A stretch of 64,000 nucleotides of DNA from Ideonella_A sakaiensis_A (GCF_048320135.1 NZ_CP182947.1:2480001-2544000); one strand, 5' to 3'. Shown: positions 15,406 to 25,161, numbered from the stretch's first letter. The notes: generated by a model from the sequence alone, not told the origin. Numbers and translations are program-made.

Positions 15406-16431
15406 TCATTTCGAACTCAGCGCATTGCTGACCAGCCGCGACGTGATGTCGACGATCTGGATCATGCGGTCGTAGGCCATGCGGGTCGGGCCGATCACGC
15501 CGAGCGTGCCGACGATCGTGCCGTCGACTTCGTACGGCGCCGAAACGACCGACAACTCCTCGAATGGCACGACCATGCTCTCGCCGCCGATATAGATGCG
15601 GATGCCTTCGGCGCGGCTGCTGACGTCGAGCAGCCGCATCAGCTGCGTCTTCTGCTCGAACAGGTCGAAAAGCCGGCGCAGGCTGTTCATGTCGCTGGAA
15701 AAATCCTGCACCGTCAGCAGGTTGCGTTCGCCGGAGATCACCACCTGCTCCTGGCTGTCGGCCACCGCCTCGCTGCTGGCCTGCACCGCCGCCTGCATCA
15801 GCGTCGAGATTTCGCGCTGCAAGGCATCAACCTCGCCTTTCAGCCGCTCGCGCACCTCGTCGAGCGTCAGCCCGGCATAGTGCGCGGTCAGGTAGTTGCT
15901 GGCCTCCTGCAGCTGCGCCGAGGTGTAGTCCTGCGCAGTGAAGATGACGCGGTTCTGCACATCGCCGTCGGGCGCGACCATGATCACCAGCACGCGTTTT
16001 TCCGACAGCCGCATGAATTCGATGTGGTGGAACACCGTCGCCTTGCGCGGCGCGGTGACGACGCCGACGAAGTTCGACAGGTTCGACAGCATCTGCGCCG
16101 CATTGGCGATCACGCGCTGCGGCTGGTCCGGCGGCAGCTTGGGCTCGACCGGCGTGAACGACTGCAGCTGGCGCGGTTGCGCGGTCAGCATCGCATCGAC
16201 AAACAAGCGGTAGCCTTTGGCGGTCGGGATGCGGCCGGCGCTGGTGTGCGGGCTGGCGATCAGACCGAGTTCTTCGAGGTCGGCCATCACGTTGCGGATC
16301 GTTGCCGGCGACAGCTCGAGCCCGGATGCCTTCGACAGCGTGCGCGAGCCGACCGGCTGCCCGTCGGCGATATATCGCTCGACGAGTGTTTTCAGCAGGG
16401 TTTTGGCACGGTCGTCCATCGCAGTTTTCAT
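15406..16431 (-). CDS. hrcA: Heat-inducible transcription repressor HrcA
   Basis: This 341-residue protein has the HrcA layout. An N-terminal winged helix includes GQPVGSRTLSK and ELSPATIRNVMADLEELGL (about residues 24-57), with SPHTSAGRIPTAKGYRLFVD just after. It is followed by a GAF-like dimerisation region with the inserted domain. HrcA binds CIRCE elements upstream of chaperone genes and is stabilised by GroEL. I found no CIRCE element in the window, so its targets lie elsewhere. ATG at 16431 is used; ATG at 16419 (MDDRAKTLLK) is equally plausible, and neither has a strong ribosome site. It is divergent from nadK, a gene order common in betaproteobacteria. Confidence 0.97.
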   Translation of the reverse strand: MKTAMDDRAKTLLKTLVERYIADGQPVGSRTLSKASGLELSPATIRNVMADLEELGLIASPHTSAGRIPTAKGYRLFVDAMLTAQPRQLQSFTPVEPKLPPDQPQRVIANAAQMLSNLSNFVGVVTAPRKATVFHHIEFMRLSEKRVLVIMVAPDGDVQNRVIFTAQDYTSAQLQEASNYLTAHYAGLTLDEVRERLKGEVDALQREISTLMQAAVQASSEAVADSQEQVVISGERNLLTVQDFSSDMNSLRRLFDLFEQKTQLMRLLDVSSRAEGIRIYIGGESMVVPFEELSVVSAPYEVDGTIVGTLGVIGPTRMAYDRMIQIVDITSRLVSNALSSK

Positions 16432-16502
16432 TGTAGGGGTCGGGGGCCGAATGGGGCCGATTCAGCCGCGGTCACCGAGGGTGCTGTGGTGTAATCGCCC
16501 GC

Positions 16503-17378
16503 ATGGTGAGCCGGTTCCGTCATGTTGCGTTGGTAGGTAAATACCAGGCCCAGGGAATCGGCGGCGTGCTGCTCGATATTGCGCATTTTTTCGACCGCCG
16601 CGGCATCGAGGTATCACTCGATGCCGATACCGCACTGGCTACCGGCATCACCGACTTTCCGGCGCTGAAGCCGGCGCAACTCGGCGAACGCTGCGACCTC
16701 GCGGTGGTTGTCGGCGGCGACGGCACGATGCTCGGCACCGCGCGGCAGTTTGCCGTCCACGGCGTGCCGCTGATCGGCATCAACCAGGGCCGGCTCGGCT
16801 TCATCACCGACATTTCGGTGAACCAGTTTGCGCAGGCGCTCGAGCCGATGATCGACGGCGATTTTGTCGAGGAGCGCCGCACGATGCTCGAAGGCAAGGT
16901 CTGGCGCGACGGCCGCTCGATCTTCGAGAGTTTTGCCGTCAACGACATCGTCGTCAGCCGTGGCGGCACCGCGAGCATGGTCGAGCTGAAGATCGACATC
17001 GGCGACGAATTTGTCGCCAACTTGCGCGCCGACGGCCTGATCCTCGGTTCACCGACCGGATCGACCGCCTATGCGCTGTCGGCCGGCGGGCCGATCCTGC
17101 ATCCGAGCATCGCCGGCTGGGTGCTGGTGCCGATTGCGCCGCACGACCTGTCGAACCGGCCCATCGTCCTGCCCGACTCGGTCGACACGGTGATCGAGAT
17201 CGTCGCCGGCCGCGAGATCAGCGTCAATTTCGACATGCAGACGCTGGCCAGCCTGCTGCACGGCGACCGCGTCGTGATCCGCCGTTCACCCCACGGCGTG
17301 CGCTTCCTCCACCCGCTTGGGTGGAGTTATTACGCGACATTGCGGCGCAAACTGCATTGGCATTCTGGAACCTCATGA
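16503..17378 (+). CDS. nadK: NAD kinase
   Basis: This 291-residue cytoplasmic enzyme phosphorylates NAD to NADP. The GGDGT motif lies at residues 71-75 and carries the catalytic Asp. The second motif, GSPTGSTAYALSAGGP, lies near residues 182-197. The length matches bacterial NadK (about 290-300). It begins 71 bases from the divergent hrcA start and ends 31 bases before recN on the same strand, giving the familiar hrcA | nadK-recN arrangement. Confidence 0.97.
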   Translation: MVSRFRHVALVGKYQAQGIGGVLLDIAHFFDRRGIEVSLDADTALATGITDFPALKPAQLGERCDLAVVVGGDGTMLGTARQFAVHGVPLIGINQGRLGFITDISVNQFAQALEPMIDGDFVEERRTMLEGKVWRDGRSIFESFAVNDIVVSRGGTASMVELKIDIGDEFVANLRADGLILGSPTGSTAYALSAGGPILHPSIAGWVLVPIAPHDLSNRPIVLPDSVDTVIEIVAGREISVNFDMQTLASLLHGDRVVIRRSPHGVRFLHPLGWSYYATLRRKLHWHSGTS

Positions 17379-17409
17379 ACCAAGCTCGTCGCGGCAAGGA
17401 AGATTACGA

Positions 17410-19158
17410 ATGTTGAGGCGGCTCGGGTTGCGGGACTTCGTCATCGTCAGCGAACTCGAGGTCGAGTTCGACGGCGGGTTTTCGGCGTTGACCGGTGAAA
17501 CCGGGGCCGGCAAGTCGATCCTCGTCGATGCATTGCAGCTCGCGCTCGGCAGCCGGGGGGACGCTGGCGTCGTCCGCGAGGGTGCGAGCCGGGCCGATAT
17601 CAGCGCCGAGTTCGACACGCCGGCCAGCCTGCAAAGCTGGCTCGACGACGCCGGCTTTGCGCTCGGTTCGCCCGACGACGAGCGGCTGCTGCTGCGCCGC
17701 AGCATCGACGCCCAGGGCAAGAGCCGGGCCTGGATCAACGGCGGCAGCGCCACCGTCGCGCAACTGCGCGAGGCGGCCGATCACCTGGTCGATATCCACG
17801 GCCAGCATGCCTGGCAGAGCCTGACCCGCGCGCCGGCGGTGCGTGCGCTGCTCGACGGTTTTGCCGGTGTCGACGCGGCGCCGCTGGCCGCGGCATTTGC
17901 AGGCTGGAAATCGGCCAGCGACACCTTGGCCGAGGCGCAGACCGGCCAGGCCGAGCTGCAGCGCGAGCGCGAGCGGCTGGCCTGGCAGATCGGTGAAATC
18001 GACAAGCTGGCGCCGGGCGCGGAGGAATGGGCCGAGCTCGACGCCGAACACCGCAAGCTGTCGAATGCACAGGCGCTGATCGACGCGGCCCGCGACGCGC
18101 TGGCGGCGATCAGCGAAAACGAACCGGCGGCCGACCAGCTGACGCAGCGTGCGATCGATGCGCTCGATTCGGCGGCCGGCATCGACGCGGCACTGGTCGA
18201 CGTTGTCGAGGCGCTGCGTGGCGCGCAGGCGCAGCTGCAGGATGCCGCGCACAGCCTGTCGAGTTATCTGCACCACACCGAGCCGGAGCCGGATCGGCTG
18301 CAGGCGATCGACGAGCGGCTGTCTGCATGGATCGCGCTCGCGCGCCGCTACCGCCGCGCGCCGGAGGATCTGCCGGCGCTGCTCGCGCAATGGAAAGCCG
18401 AGGCGCAGGCGCTCGATGCCGCCAGCGACCTCGACGGGCTGCAGCAGGCCGCCGAGAAGGCGCGCGCGGCCTTCGAAGCGGAGGCAAAACGCGTCGGCGC
18501 GCTGCGCAGCAAGGCGGCGCCGAAACTGTCGGCGGCGATCACGCAGGCGATGCAGCAGCTCGGCATGGCCGGCGGCCGCTTCGAGGTCGCATTGGTCAAG
18601 CAGGACAAGCCGCAATCGTTCGGCCATGAATCGGCCGAATTTCTGGTGGCCGGGCACCAGGGCAGCACGCCAAGACCGATGGCCAAGGTCGCGTCGGGCG
18701 GCGAGTTGTCGCGGATTGCACTGGCGGTGGCCGTGACGACCAGCGCGATCAAGCCGGGCCGCTCCGAGCAGCTTGCCGGCACGCTGATCTTCGACGAGAT
18801 CGATGCCGGCGTCGGCGGTGCGATCGCTGACACGGTCGGCCGCCTGATGAAGCAGCTTGGCAGCGACCGCCAGGTGCTCGCGGTCACGCACCTGCCGCAG
18901 GTTGCGGCCTGTGCCGACCACCATTTCGTCGTCGCGAAACAGGCTGCCGACGGCCGCACCGTCAGCCAGGTCAGCGCCGTCAGCGGCGAGGCGCGGGTTG
19001 CCGAAATCGCCCGCATGCTGGCCGGCGAACGGCTGTCGGGCACCAGCCTCGCCCATGCCGAGGAGATGCTGACGCATGGTTCGCGCTCGATTGCGGCAGC
19101 GGTCGCCGACGAGCCGGTACCGGCAGTCGCGGCACGCTCGGCGCGCAGGAATCCGTGA
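17410..19158 (+). CDS. recN: DNA repair protein RecN
   Basis: This 582-residue SMC-like ATPase acts in recombinational repair of double-strand breaks. Walker A GETGAGKS lies at residues 29-36. Near residue 430 is an ABC signature region (KVASGGELSRIALAVAV), and Walker B appears as LIFDEIDAGVGG near 460. Between them is a long alanine/glutamate-rich coiled coil. ATG at 17410 (MLRRLGLRDFVIV) follows AAGGAAG. The stop overlaps the start of rapZ, so the two are probably translated together. No LexA box was recognised upstream. Confidence 0.97.
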   Translation: MLRRLGLRDFVIVSELEVEFDGGFSALTGETGAGKSILVDALQLALGSRGDAGVVREGASRADISAEFDTPASLQSWLDDAGFALGSPDDERLLLRRSIDAQGKSRAWINGGSATVAQLREAADHLVDIHGQHAWQSLTRAPAVRALLDGFAGVDAAPLAAAFAGWKSASDTLAEAQTGQAELQRERERLAWQIGEIDKLAPGAEEWAELDAEHRKLSNAQALIDAARDALAAISENEPAADQLTQRAIDALDSAAGIDAALVDVVEALRGAQAQLQDAAHSLSSYLHHTEPEPDRLQAIDERLSAWIALARRYRRAPEDLPALLAQWKAEAQALDAASDLDGLQQAAEKARAAFEAEAKRVGALRSKAAPKLSAAITQAMQQLGMAGGRFEVALVKQDKPQSFGHESAEFLVAGHQGSTPRPMAKVASGGELSRIALAVAVTTSAIKPGRSEQLAGTLIFDEIDAGVGGAIADTVGRLMKQLGSDRQVLAVTHLPQVAACADHHFVVAKQAADGRTVSQVSAVSGEARVAEIARMLAGERLSGTSLAHAEEMLTHGSRSIAAAVADEPVPAVAARSARRNP

Positions 19159-20090
19159 TGGCGACAGCCGAAACCCCGCCACGGCAGCCCGCCGAGCAGA
19201 AAACCGGACCGGCCAGGCAGCAGATCGTCGTCGTGACCGGCATTTCCGGCTCCGGCAAATCGGTGGCCTTGCACGCCCTCGAGGATTCGGGTTTTTTCTG
19301 TGTCGACAACCTGCCGCCAGAACTGCTGCCGCAGTTCCTCGCGCTCGGCCAGGCGCGTTCGCAGCCGCGGATCGCGGTGGCGGTCGACGTCCGTGCCGTC
19401 GGTTCGCTGCCGGCATTGCTGCCGCAACTGGTCCGGATGCGCGCGGCCGACCTGCTGGTGCGCACCGTCTTTCTCGATTCGAGCACCGATGCGCTGGTGC
19501 GCCGGTTCTCCGAAACCCGGCGGCCGCATCCGCTGTCGCAAGGCATGCACCTCGGACGCGATATCGGCGACGGCCACCGGGCATTGATCGATGCGATCGA
19601 ACTCGAACGCGAATTGCTCGCCGACCTGCGCGAGGTGTCGACCGTGATCGATACCAGCCAGTTGCAGCCGGCGCAGCTGCGGCTGTGGCTGCGCGACCTG
19701 GTCGACATCCGCGAACACCGCCTGACGCTGGTCTTCCAATCGTTCGCCTACAAACAAGGGGTACCGCTCGACGCCGACATGGTGTTCGATGTGCGGGTGT
19801 TGCCGAACCCCTTCTATGTGCATGAACTGCGCGCGCTGAACGGCCGCGACGCTGCAGTGGCCGACTATCTGCGCGTCGATGCCGACGTCGCCGAAATGCA
19901 GGACCAGATCGAATCCTTCCTCGACCGCTGGCTGCCGAGCTTCGAGGCCGATCACCGCAGTTATCTGACGGTCGCGATCGGCTGCACCGGCGGTCAGCAC
20001 CGATCGGTCTACATGGCCGAAACGCTGGCCAGGCGCTTTGCCGGCCGCAATGCGACGCTGGTGCGACATCGCGAGCTCGATGAGCGCTGA
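19158..20090 (+). CDS. rapZ: RNase adapter / nucleotide-binding protein RapZ
   Basis: This 310-residue protein has the Walker A motif GISGSGKS at about residues 28-35. The C-terminal RapZ domain contains FQSFAYKQGVP, DVRVLPNPFY and the closing IGCTGGQHRSVY. In E. coli RapZ directs RNase E to the small RNA GlmZ and so controls glmS; in other bacteria the role is less clear. ATG 19158 shares its A with the recN stop; GTG 19155 is also possible. It usually neighbours ptsN or hprK; here it lies between recN and a LON-domain gene, which suggests local rearrangement. Confidence 0.95.
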   Translation: MATAETPPRQPAEQKTGPARQQIVVVTGISGSGKSVALHALEDSGFFCVDNLPPELLPQFLALGQARSQPRIAVAVDVRAVGSLPALLPQLVRMRAADLLVRTVFLDSSTDALVRRFSETRRPHPLSQGMHLGRDIGDGHRALIDAIELERELLADLREVSTVIDTSQLQPAQLRLWLRDLVDIREHRLTLVFQSFAYKQGVPLDADMVFDVRVLPNPFYVHELRALNGRDAAVADYLRVDADVAEMQDQIESFLDRWLPSFEADHRSYLTVAIGCTGGQHRSVYMAETLARRFAGRNATLVRHRELDER

Positions 20091-20721
20091 CCGGCAAGTC
20101 GGCGAGCAGGAGCGCGACTCGTTCGAGTTGCCGCTATTTCCGCTGCGCTCGGTGCTGTTTCCGGGCGGTCTGCTCGGATTGAAGGTGTTCGAGGTGCGTT
20201 ATCTCGACCTGATTGGCGCCTGTCTGCGTTCCGCGACCGGCTTCGGCGTCGTCGCGCTGCGCCAGGGATCGGAAGTTCGCGTCGGCGAGGAACCGGTCGA
20301 TCTGGAGACGATCGGCGTGGCTGCCGAGATCCTCGATGTCGACAGTCCGCAAAGCGGCATCCTGAATGTGCGTTGCCGCGGCAGCCGACGTTTTGCGACC
20401 AGCGCGGTGCGCCAGCAGGACGATGGCCTGTGGATCGCGCAGGCGCAATGGCTGCCCGACGATGAGCCGGCAGCCGTCGACGACAAGCTGCAGGCCAGCG
20501 CCAAGGCGCTGGTCAGCGCCGTCGATGCCCTCCACGCCCAGGGTGCCAGGCCATTTCTCGAACCGCTGCAATTCGACGACGCCGGCTGGGTCGCCAATCG
20601 CTGGTGCGAACTGCTGCCGATTCCACTGGCTGCGAAGCAGAAACTGATGGCACTCGACGACCCGCTGATCAGGCTCGGGCTGGTCGACGAGTTTCTACGC
20701 AAGAAGGGCGTGGTCTCCTGA
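20080..20721 (+). CDS. LON N-terminal substrate-binding domain protein
   Basis: This 213-residue protein contains only the LON N-terminal (PUA-like) domain, with no AAA or protease domain. The family opening is clear: ELPLFPLRSVLFPGGLLGLKVFEVRYLDLI (key points FPLRSVLFPG and LKVFEVRYLDL, about residues 17-45). Stand-alone LON-N proteins are common in proteobacteria and their role is not settled; binding of protein substrates is assumed from Lon itself. ATG 20080 overlaps the rapZ end by 11 bases, so recN, rapZ and this gene form one translationally coupled unit. Confidence 0.9.
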   Translation: MSADRQVGEQERDSFELPLFPLRSVLFPGGLLGLKVFEVRYLDLIGACLRSATGFGVVALRQGSEVRVGEEPVDLETIGVAAEILDVDSPQSGILNVRCRGSRRFATSAVRQQDDGLWIAQAQWLPDDEPAAVDDKLQASAKALVSAVDALHAQGARPFLEPLQFDDAGWVANRWCELLPIPLAAKQKLMALDDPLIRLGLVDEFLRKKGVVS

Positions 20722-20744
20722 CCTCGCGCCGACCGGTACAGCCG

Positions 20745-21854
20745 TCACTGCCCCTGCAACGCCGGCAGTATCTTGCGCAGCGCGGCGGGCAGGCCGAGCG
20801 AAGCGACTTCATCGTGGGCAAACCAGCGGCCGCGGGCTGCGTCGGGCAACTGCCCGGTGATGCGGACGAGCTCGGGCTCGGTCAACGCGTCGGGCAGCAG
20901 GTGCTGCACCGGATGCAGCTGCCAGTCGAGGTGCGTCAATACATGCTTGAACGGCGGCAGCGCGCGACTGTCGCCGGGCCAGCCAGCGCCCACCCTGTCC
21001 AATGCGGCTGCATCCTCGAATTCGCTGAGGCTCCACAGGCTGGCCCAGATGCCCTGCGGCGGCCTTTGCACCAGCCACATCCGGCCGCGCCAGACCAGGC
21101 TCAGCCAATGGCTGCTGCGGCGGCTGCGTTTCAGCCGGCGCGTCTTCAGCGGAAAGCGTTCCGGCTCGCCCAGCTCGGCAGCGACGCAGTCGGCTCGCAG
21201 CGGGCACGCCGCGCAGTCGGGTGCGCGTTGGCTGCAAATGCCCGCGCCGAGGTCCATCAGCCCTTGCGTATAAGCGGCGATACCGGTCGCCGCACCGTTG
21301 TCGTACACGCCCGCAGGCGGCAGCAAGCGGGTTGCCGCGTCCCATAAAACCCGCTGCTGCGCCGCCTGCGCCAGATCGCCATCGAAGCCGAGGCAGCGGC
21401 TGAGCACCCGCTTGACGTTGCCGTCGAGGATGGCGACATGTTCGCCAAAACAGAAGGCAGCGATCGCCGCTGCGGTTGACTGGCCGATGCCGGGCAGTTC
21501 GGCCAGTTGTGCCGCATGGCGCGGAAATTCCCCGCCGTGTACTTCGACAACCACCGTCGCGCAGCGATGCAAATTGCGCGCCCTGCTGTAGTAGCCGAGG
21601 CCGCTCCACAGTGCGAGCACTTCATCGAGTGATGCCGCGGCAAGGCCACGCACGTCCGGAAAACGTGCCAGAAACCGCTCGTAATATCCGAGCACCGTCG
21701 CGACTTGTGTCTGCTGCAGCATGATCTCGGACAGCCAGACGCGGTAGGGATCGCGGCTTTGCTGCCATGGCAGGCTGTGTCGGCCGGCGCTGCGCTGCCA
21801 GTCGATGACCCGCTGCGCGATCGTCGCGCCGCCGGTACTCAGCGCCGCTGGCAT
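20745..21854 (-). CDS. mutY: Adenine DNA glycosylase MutY
   Basis: This 369-residue base-excision repair enzyme removes adenine mispaired with 8-oxoguanine. The catalytic Glu is in SEIMLQQTQV, the helix-hairpin-helix is LPGIGQSTAAAI, and the catalytic Asp is in AILDGNVKRV. The [4Fe-4S] ligands follow the pattern C-x6-C-x2-C-x5-C in CSQRAPDCAACPLRADC. The C-terminal NUDIX-like domain recognises 8-oxoguanine. ATG 21854 is chosen because upstream residues are not conserved; it overlaps the mutM end by 16 bases. mutM and mutY act in the same pathway and form one minus-strand unit here. Confidence 0.97.
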   Translation of the reverse strand: MPAALSTGGATIAQRVIDWQRSAGRHSLPWQQSRDPYRVWLSEIMLQQTQVATVLGYYERFLARFPDVRGLAAASLDEVLALWSGLGYYSRARNLHRCATVVVEVHGGEFPRHAAQLAELPGIGQSTAAAIAAFCFGEHVAILDGNVKRVLSRCLGFDGDLAQAAQQRVLWDAATRLLPPAGVYDNGAATGIAAYTQGLMDLGAGICSQRAPDCAACPLRADCVAAELGEPERFPLKTRRLKRSRRSSHWLSLVWRGRMWLVQRPPQGIWASLWSLSEFEDAAALDRVGAGWPGDSRALPPFKHVLTHLDWQLHPVQHLLPDALTEPELVRITGQLPDAARGRWFAHDEVASLGLPAALRKILPALQGQ

Positions 21855-22660
21855 GACGGGCAGAAAAAGGTCGAGCGCTGCGCCTGCACGATGCGCCGGA
21901 TCGTCGTGCCACAGCTTGGACACGGTTCACCGGCGCGGCCATAAACAGCAGCTTGCAGCTGGAACTGGCCGGCCATGCCATGGGCATCACGGAAATCGCG
22001 CAGCGTCGAGCCGCCGAGGGCCAGCGCGCGCGCCAGCGTATCGCGCACCGCCGTGGCGAGCCGTTCGCTGCGCGGCCGGCTCAGGCGGTCGCTGCGCAGC
22101 CGCGGATTGATGCCGGCGGCAAACAGCGCTTCGCAGGCGTAGATGTTGCCGGCGCCGACGACGATGTCGCCGCCGAGCAGCGCCTGCTTGACGGCAACGC
22201 GGCGCCGCTGCAGCGCGGCATGCAGAAAAGCACCGGTGAATGCCGGGTCGAACGGTTCGAGCCCCAGCCCGGCCAGCAGCCGGGCCGCCGCACCGCTGCG
22301 CTGGTCGGCCGACCAGACGACCGCGCCGAAGCGGCGCGGATCGGTCAGCCGCAGGTGGCCGCGAGTCGTCGCGAGCTCGAAATGATCGTGTGTGCCCAGC
22401 GGCCCCAGCGACTGCAGGTCGCCAAAGGCAAGCGAGCCCGACATGCCGAGATGCATCAGCAGGCCGCCGGTTTCGAGGGGTAGCCAAAGGTATTTGCCAC
22501 GGCGCTCTGCCTGGCCGACGGTTTTTTCAAGCAAGGCCTCCGCCGTGCAGCCGAGCGGCCAGCGCAGCGGCTTGCCGACGGTGACGCCGATGACCCGGGC
22601 GCCGGCGATGCGGTCGGCAAAACTCTGGCGGGTGATCTCGACTTCCGGCAGTTCAGGCAT
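21839..22660 (-). CDS. mutM: Formamidopyrimidine-DNA glycosylase (Fpg/MutM)
   Basis: This 273-residue bifunctional glycosylase/AP lyase removes 8-oxoguanine. After the start Met the mature protein begins PELPEVE, where the proline is the catalytic nucleophile and the first Glu is essential. The helix-two-turn-helix lies before the zinc finger. The finger has CPSCGTTIRRIVQAQRSTFFC (cysteines in the pattern C-x2-C-x16-C-x2-C) at the extreme C-terminus. ATG 22660 is fixed by the need for the N-terminal proline. It is transcribed with mutY and is divergent from the TPR gene. Confidence 0.98.
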   Translation of the reverse strand: MPELPEVEITRQSFADRIAGARVIGVTVGKPLRWPLGCTAEALLEKTVGQAERRGKYLWLPLETGGLLMHLGMSGSLAFGDLQSLGPLGTHDHFELATTRGHLRLTDPRRFGAVVWSADQRSGAAARLLAGLGLEPFDPAFTGAFLHAALQRRRVAVKQALLGGDIVVGAGNIYACEALFAAGINPRLRSDRLSRPRSERLATAVRDTLARALALGGSTLRDFRDAHGMAGQFQLQAAVYGRAGEPCPSCGTTIRRIVQAQRSTFFCPSCQRR

Positions 22661-22790
22661 CGGCGGATTATCCCTGCGCATCTCTGCGCCAGACGCGCCT
22701 CGGCCTGTGGCCTTGCACGCCAATCCACTACTGGCACATGGGTCGGAAAGAGGCCTGTTTTAGAATCGGCAATCGCAACAGGAGCTGTCA

Positions 22791-24605
22791 ATGGCTGGAA
22801 TATTTGCCCGCCTGATGAGCCGTCGCAGCACTGCGGCAGGCGCCGCGGCGGGATTGGCGCTCGGCTTGCTCGCGGCGCCAGCGCAGGCCCAGCCGACGGC
22901 CAAGCCGAGCTCGCTGGCCCTCGCGGCAAGCGGCCCGCAGGTCGACAATTCGGCGCTCGATGCGCAGTTGTTCTATCAGCTGCTGATCGGCGAACTCGAA
23001 TTGCGCGCCGGTGCGCCCGGCACTGCCTTCCAGATCATCCTTGACGCCGCGCGCAAGGAGCGCAACGAGCAGTTGTTCAAGCGGGCTGCCGATATTGCAT
23101 TGCAGGCGCGCGCCGGCGAACAGTCGCTGATTGCCGCCCGAGCCTGGCGCAAGGCGCTGCCGAAATCGCTCGATGCGCACCGCTACGAAATCCAGCTGCT
23201 GGTGGCGCTGGGCCGGCCGATCGAGACCCAGGACCCGCTCAAATCGCTGATCCGGCTGACGCCGGCGGCGGAGCGCGCGGCGCTGATCAATTCGCTGCCG
23301 CGCTTTTTTGCCAATGCCAGCGACAAGAAGGCGATCCCGCCGCTGCTCGAGGAAGTGCTTACCGAATTTACCGAGGAGCCGGCAAGCCGGCTGGCGGCAC
23401 TGCAGGCGCTGTCCGGTGCCTGGCTGATTGCCCAGGAGCCGGCAACCGCGCTGACCCTGGCGCGGCGCGCACAAGGTATCGACCCGGCGTCCGAGGCGAC
23501 GCTGCTGCTTGCATTGCAGCTGCTGCCGACGGCACCGGAAGCGGAAAGCCTGGTCACCACCTTTTTCGAGGTGCAGCCCGACAACGTCAACATGCGCATG
23601 TTGTATGCGCGTGTGCTCAGCGGCGCGCAGCGTTTCACCGATGCGATTGCGCAGCTCGAACTGGTGACGCGCATCGCACCCGATCGGGCGAGCGCCTGGC
23701 TGACGCTTGGCGCACTGCAACTCGAGGTGAGGCATGCGCGCGAGGCGACGGCGTCGCTTGAAAAATTCCTGGCATTGAGCGACGCCGGCGGCGCAAGTCT
23801 GGCTGCCGACAACGACGACACCGGCGGCAACGTCGAGCAGGCGCGGATACAGGCCTGGCTGATGCTGGCCCAGGCCGCCGAACAGCGCGGCGAATACAAG
23901 GCCGCCGAAGACTGGCTGGCGCGGGTCGACAATCCGCAACGCGCGCTCGAGGTGCAGCAGCGCCGTGCCTCGCTGCTCGCCAAACAAGGCAAGATCGCCG
24001 AAGCCCGGGCACTGATCCAGAAGCTGCCCGACAAGGATGTCGAGGCGACGCGCTCGAAACTGTTTGCCGAATCGCAGCTGCTGCGCGACGCGAAGATGTG
24101 GAAGGAGGCCGATGCGGTGCTGTCGAAAGGCCTCGAGCGGTTCAAGGACGACGTCGACATCATGTACGAGAAGTCGATGCTCGCCGAGAAGCTCGACAAC
24201 ATGGCCGAGATGGAGCGGCTGTTGCGGCGCGTGATCGAGCTGAAGCCGAAGCACCACCATGCGCACAACGCCCTCGGCTATTCACTTGCCGAACGCAATA
24301 TCCGCCTGCCCGAAGCCAAGCAGTTGATCGAGAAGGCACTCGAGCTGGCGCCCGGCGATCCGTTCATCACCGACAGCCTCGGCTGGGTCGAATACCGGCT
24401 TGGCAATATGAGCGAGGCGCTGCGGCTGCTGCGCAAGGCCTACCAGATGCGCCCGGATACCGAAATCGGCGCCCACCTCGGTGAGGTCTTGTGGGTCAGC
24501 GGCCAGACCGACGAGGCGCGCCGGATCTGGCGCGAAGCACGTGGCCGGGATGCCGGCAATGACGTGCTGCGCGAGACGCTGGCACGTCTGCGCGCCGATC
24601 TGTGA
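22791..24605 (+). CDS. Exported tetratricopeptide-repeat protein upstream of lolB
   Basis: This 604-residue protein has a signal peptide (basic MAGIFARLMSRR, a hydrophobic AAGAAAGLALGLLAA stretch, then APAQAQ), so it should be periplasmic. The rest is helical with recognisable TPR units, clearest near residues 470-570 (KPKHHHAHNALGYSLAERN and PGDPFITDSLGWVEYRLGN). Proteins of this type regularly precede lolB and ispE in betaproteobacteria. The role is unproven; outer-membrane assembly or lipoprotein sorting would fit the location. The stop overlaps the lolB GTG start, so the two are coupled. Confidence 0.9.
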   Translation: MAGIFARLMSRRSTAAGAAAGLALGLLAAPAQAQPTAKPSSLALAASGPQVDNSALDAQLFYQLLIGELELRAGAPGTAFQIILDAARKERNEQLFKRAADIALQARAGEQSLIAARAWRKALPKSLDAHRYEIQLLVALGRPIETQDPLKSLIRLTPAAERAALINSLPRFFANASDKKAIPPLLEEVLTEFTEEPASRLAALQALSGAWLIAQEPATALTLARRAQGIDPASEATLLLALQLLPTAPEAESLVTTFFEVQPDNVNMRMLYARVLSGAQRFTDAIAQLELVTRIAPDRASAWLTLGALQLEVRHAREATASLEKFLALSDAGGASLAADNDDTGGNVEQARIQAWLMLAQAAEQRGEYKAAEDWLARVDNPQRALEVQQRRASLLAKQGKIAEARALIQKLPDKDVEATRSKLFAESQLLRDAKMWKEADAVLSKGLERFKDDVDIMYEKSMLAEKLDNMAEMERLLRRVIELKPKHHHAHNALGYSLAERNIRLPEAKQLIEKALELAPGDPFITDSLGWVEYRLGNMSEALRLLRKAYQMRPDTEIGAHLGEVLWVSGQTDEARRIWREARGRDAGNDVLRETLARLRADL

Positions 24606-25147
24606 ACGCGGCTGCGGCCGCCGTGCCCATCTTCTTTCGCTGGCTGGCAGCGAGCCTGCTGATTGCGCTGCTGGCCGGCTGTGCCAGTGCGCCGCCGGCC
24701 GACCCGGCCGAGCGGCTCAGCGGGCGCCTTGCGGTGCGCGTCGCCGGCGATGCGGCTGCGGCAGAACGGTCGATGACGGTCGCCTTCGAATTGCGCGGCG
24801 ACCCGCAGCGCGGGCGGATCGAATTCAGCACGCCGCTCGGCAGCGTCGTCGCACGCGCGAGTTGGACGCCGGGTGAGGTGCTGCTGGTGACCGAACAGGG
24901 CGAGCAGCGCTTCGCCGATCTCGACCGGATGAGCCAGGAGGTGCTGGGCGAGGTGGTGCCGGTGGCCGCGCTGTTCGACTGGTTGCGCGGCCGGCCGTGG
25001 CCCGGTGCGCCGAGCCGCGTCGTCACCGGCGGTTTTGCACAGCTCGGCTGGACGGTCGACCTGACCCGTTTTGCCGACGCGTTGATCATTGCGCGCCGCG
25101 ACGCTGCGCCGGTCGTGACGGTGAGAGCCATCGTCGACAGCCGCTGA
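24602..25147 (+). CDS. lolB: Outer-membrane lipoprotein insertase LolB
   Basis: This 181-residue lipoprotein receives lipoproteins from the periplasmic carrier LolA and inserts them into the outer membrane. The signal peptide ends in the lipobox LLAGC (Cys about residue 27). Family features include ERLSGRLAVRV, RGRIEFSTPLG and a WLRGRPWPGAP segment near residue 130. GTG 24602 overlaps the preceding stop. The product is a little shorter than E. coli LolB (207), as is usual in betaproteobacteria. ispE follows 14 bases later. Confidence 0.93.
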   Translation: MNAAAAAVPIFFRWLAASLLIALLAGCASAPPADPAERLSGRLAVRVAGDAAAAERSMTVAFELRGDPQRGRIEFSTPLGSVVARASWTPGEVLLVTEQGEQRFADLDRMSQEVLGEVVPVAALFDWLRGRPWPGAPSRVVTGGFAQLGWTVDLTRFADALIIARRDAAPVVTVRAIVDSR

Positions 25148-25161
25148 CGACAGCTCGTACC

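Noticed and set aside
16432..16502. CIRCE element in the hrcA-nadK gap
   Set aside because: No TTAGCACTC-N9-GAGTGCTAA-like inverted repeat is present here or next to other genes in the window.
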